Part shown: piece after piece, positions 46,223 to 47,451 of the stretch
Layout: each line of letters opens with the position of its first letter
How positions within the stretch are numbered: position 1 is the stretch's first letter
From: an uncultured Nostoc sp.
GTDB taxonomy: Bacteria > Cyanobacteriota > Cyanobacteriia > Cyanobacteriales > Nostocaceae
Direction: 5' to 3'
Length of the DNA stretch: 47,451 bases
Assembly (NCBI RefSeq): GCF_937863485.1
Contig: NZ_CALMFY010000106.1
Span: 1 to 47,451 of the forward strand
Made by a program: the position numbers and the translations under genes
Notes under the pieces: generated by a model
What the model was told of the DNA's origin: nothing
Seen by the model: only the letters and a program-made list of their open reading frames with translations
Databases searched by the model: none

Positions 46223-46621
46223 TCAGGGGCTGCTCGTATACTTCAGAACACCTTCAATATTTTCAATTCCTTGTAAGACTGTTGAAGTCCACTGAAGTGT
46301 GCCATCTCTTCTTTTACAAGCAGCTTTTAAATAGTTTCCTTTGATGCGGATATGCTGGCAACTGAACTGATAATTGCTAGTTTTATCAGGGTCAGTCACT
46401 TCTAAAGTGCCGTTAATATTTTCAATCCCCTGTAATTCTATTGAAGCTTTGTTGAACGAACCATTGCTTCGGCTACAACTAGCTGAGAGAACGTTGCCAT
46501 AAACTGAGATGTGGTTACAGCTTTTCTGATAACTGCTAGGTGTAGCATTAGCAGGGCTATTAATCCCAACTAAAGTAGATGTTGCTAAAAGAGCAATTAC
46601 ACTAAATAAATTTCGCTTCAT
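46223..46621 (-). CDS. Secreted cyanovirin-N homologue (CVNH lectin)
   Basis: A 132-residue protein with a signal peptide (MKRNLFSVIALLATSTLVGI, cleavage near ANA, about 26) and a mature CVNH domain of two pseudo-symmetric repeats. Repeat 1 covers about 31-77 (YQKSCNHISVYGNVLSASCS, then IELQGIENINGTLEV). Repeat 2 covers about 84-128 (FSCQHIRIKGNYLKAACKRR, then TVLQGIENIEGVLKY). Cys35/Cys49 and Cys88/Cys102 have the 14-residue spacing of the cyanovirin disulfides. CVNH proteins bind mannose-type glycans; sugar specificity cannot be read from here. It sits alone between a repeat region and a truncated gene, with no TPS or glycan genes next to it. Confidence 0.9.
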   Translation of the reverse strand: MKRNLFSVIALLATSTLVGINSPANATPSSYQKSCNHISVYGNVLSASCSRSNGSFNKASIELQGIENINGTLEVTDPDKTSNYQFSCQHIRIKGNYLKAACKRRDGTLQWTSTVLQGIENIEGVLKYTSSP

Positions 46622-46771
46622 GATTTTGCTTCTCTATGCCGACAAATTGTTCTACATCTTCAAGTAAGCCGATTTCGGATGCAATCCCATAATTTTTTGA
46701 CTTTAGATGGGGTAAGTTCACGCCCAAACATTGTTGGCGAAAGTGTTACAAGTGATCAGAAAAACTTTTTA

Positions 46772-46897
46772 CTAACGCTCTCTAGTAAATGCGGTATTAC
46801 CCCAGTTACTCGTGATATCCTCTATTAATGCCGCTCCTAGTTTTCGCGCCCAAATGTCAAAAATATCACTAACACCAAACGTATTGGTATAAATCTT
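46772..46897 (-). other. Short protein-like frame downstream of the membrane gene, unrecognised
   Basis: After the TAA of the next entry the same frame continues as IYTNTFGVSDIFDIWARKLG followed by AALIEDITSNWGNTAFTRER and then TAG. The sequence looks protein-like (aromatic, amphipathic). It lacks a start codon. It may be the end of another decayed gene. I do not recognise it. Confidence 0.25.
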
Positions 46898-46900
46898 AGA

Positions 46901-47407
46901 TTAGCGCAAACCTAAAATTTCGGAAATCGCCGCTACAATATCCAGATAGAAGTTGCCTTTGACTGCGCGAAACAATTCAAATTTAGAGTCAGGGGCACCA
47001 AAAAACGGTCTGAGAAACCATCCTAACTGCATACCAACAAAGGCATAAAGCAATAACCAGGATCTTAAAATAGTGGTGCGGGTTTTTTTGCCAACTTCAT
47101 CTTGTTGAGAAAGTAATTGCATTCCTTCATAAAGGAATTTAACGCCAAAGATGCCTGTAATTCCAAAAATTAATACATTCAACAGTTTAAAAAATTGATA
47201 AGAATCGGGTGTAGTAATCAGAAAAAATAGTGTAACTGGTGCCAAGCTGAATAAAAGCACACTAATCACCGATACAGATGTAAGCAACACAACGAAATGT
47301 TGTTGAATATTACTTCGGGAACCAAACAAAACATTAAAAAAGAATAAAGTTGGGAAACAAATAATCAGTGTTAATAAATAAAATGCTGGAAGTTTAATAT
47401 AGCAATC
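46901..47407 (-). pseudogene. Truncated membrane protein (cyanobacterial WH2-like annotated family), 5' end lost
   Basis: The frame is open from 47407 and reads KLPAFYLLTLIICFPTLFFF, NVLFGSRSNIQQHFVVLLTS, ITTPDSYQFFKLLNVLIFGI, and ends SEILGLR. It contains five to six hydrophobic segments. As I recall, cyanobacterial relatives (often labelled actin-binding WH2) are longer at the N-terminus, with a charged segment and one more helix. Here a TAG at 47408-47410 precedes codon Asp-Cys-Tyr, no ATG is present, and the sequence changes character just at TATAGCAATCC, a motif also ending a repeat at 18636-18646. An insertion or junction near 47397-47410 probably removed the start. The start may also lie beyond the window. 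Confidence 0.6.
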
Positions 47408-47451
47408 CTAAATCATTTGTAAAAAATCACAGTTGTTGATACTCTGAACAA

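Overview
The window looks like the chromosome of a filamentous, probably heterocyst-forming cyanobacterium (Nostoc/Anabaena/Calothrix type). The HIP1 octamer GCGATCGC recurs throughout, for example at 2522-2529. Many genes belong to families typical of cyanobacteria: DUF29, DUF928, CHAT/TPR, CHASE2 kinases, NIL-ferredoxin and a gap1-type GAPDH. The spacers are full of short repeats and palindromes of the kind common in Nostocales. I see no rRNA, tRNA, CRISPR array or intact insertion sequence.

Layout. Positions 1-2213 hold small accessory genes: an Nmad2-like protein, a DUF29 protein and a small membrane protein. Positions 2478-9744 carry PEP synthase (ppsA), an SbmA/YddA-type ABC exporter, a PMT-family glycosyltransferase, a fragment of an RTX-type protein and trmB. 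Positions 10561-13654 carry a one-protein Type IIG/ISP-like restriction-modification enzyme. Its start codon lies inside a perfect 15-bp inverted repeat. Positions 14234-18425 carry gyrA overlapping lnt. A GAF-domain gene of unusual base composition follows.

The most interesting region is 20151-35192, where every gene is on the + strand. In order it encodes a TpsB outer-membrane transporter, two tandem paralogous TpsA-like haemagglutinin exoproteins, a secreted TPR-CHAT putative protease, a secreted DUF928 protein split by one in-frame TAA, a CHASE2 hybrid histidine kinase and a receiver/histidine-kinase protein that overlaps it by 4 bp. Except for the last protein, each has a signal peptide or an extracytoplasmic domain. 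I propose one envelope module: secrete an adhesin, process or survey it, and sense the result. An Arg-rich repeat protein follows, and a 19-bp perfect hairpin closes the unit.

Positions 36121-40162 on the - strand form a central-carbon block of gap1, pyk and tal. Positions 40414-47451 are accessory: DUF2891, a 21-bp tandem repeat, a radical-SAM pseudogene, a MITE-like element, CHAD, DUF3616, a NIL-ferredoxin, a secreted cyanovirin-N homologue and a truncated membrane protein at the edge.

A recurring theme is invasion by short repeats. Motifs normally seen between genes lie in frame inside ppsA, the PMT gene and lnt. A 110-bp MITE-like element occurs twice and a 35-bp repeat three times. Several genes (DUF928, radical SAM, RTX, HigA-like, terminal membrane protein) are broken or are fragments.
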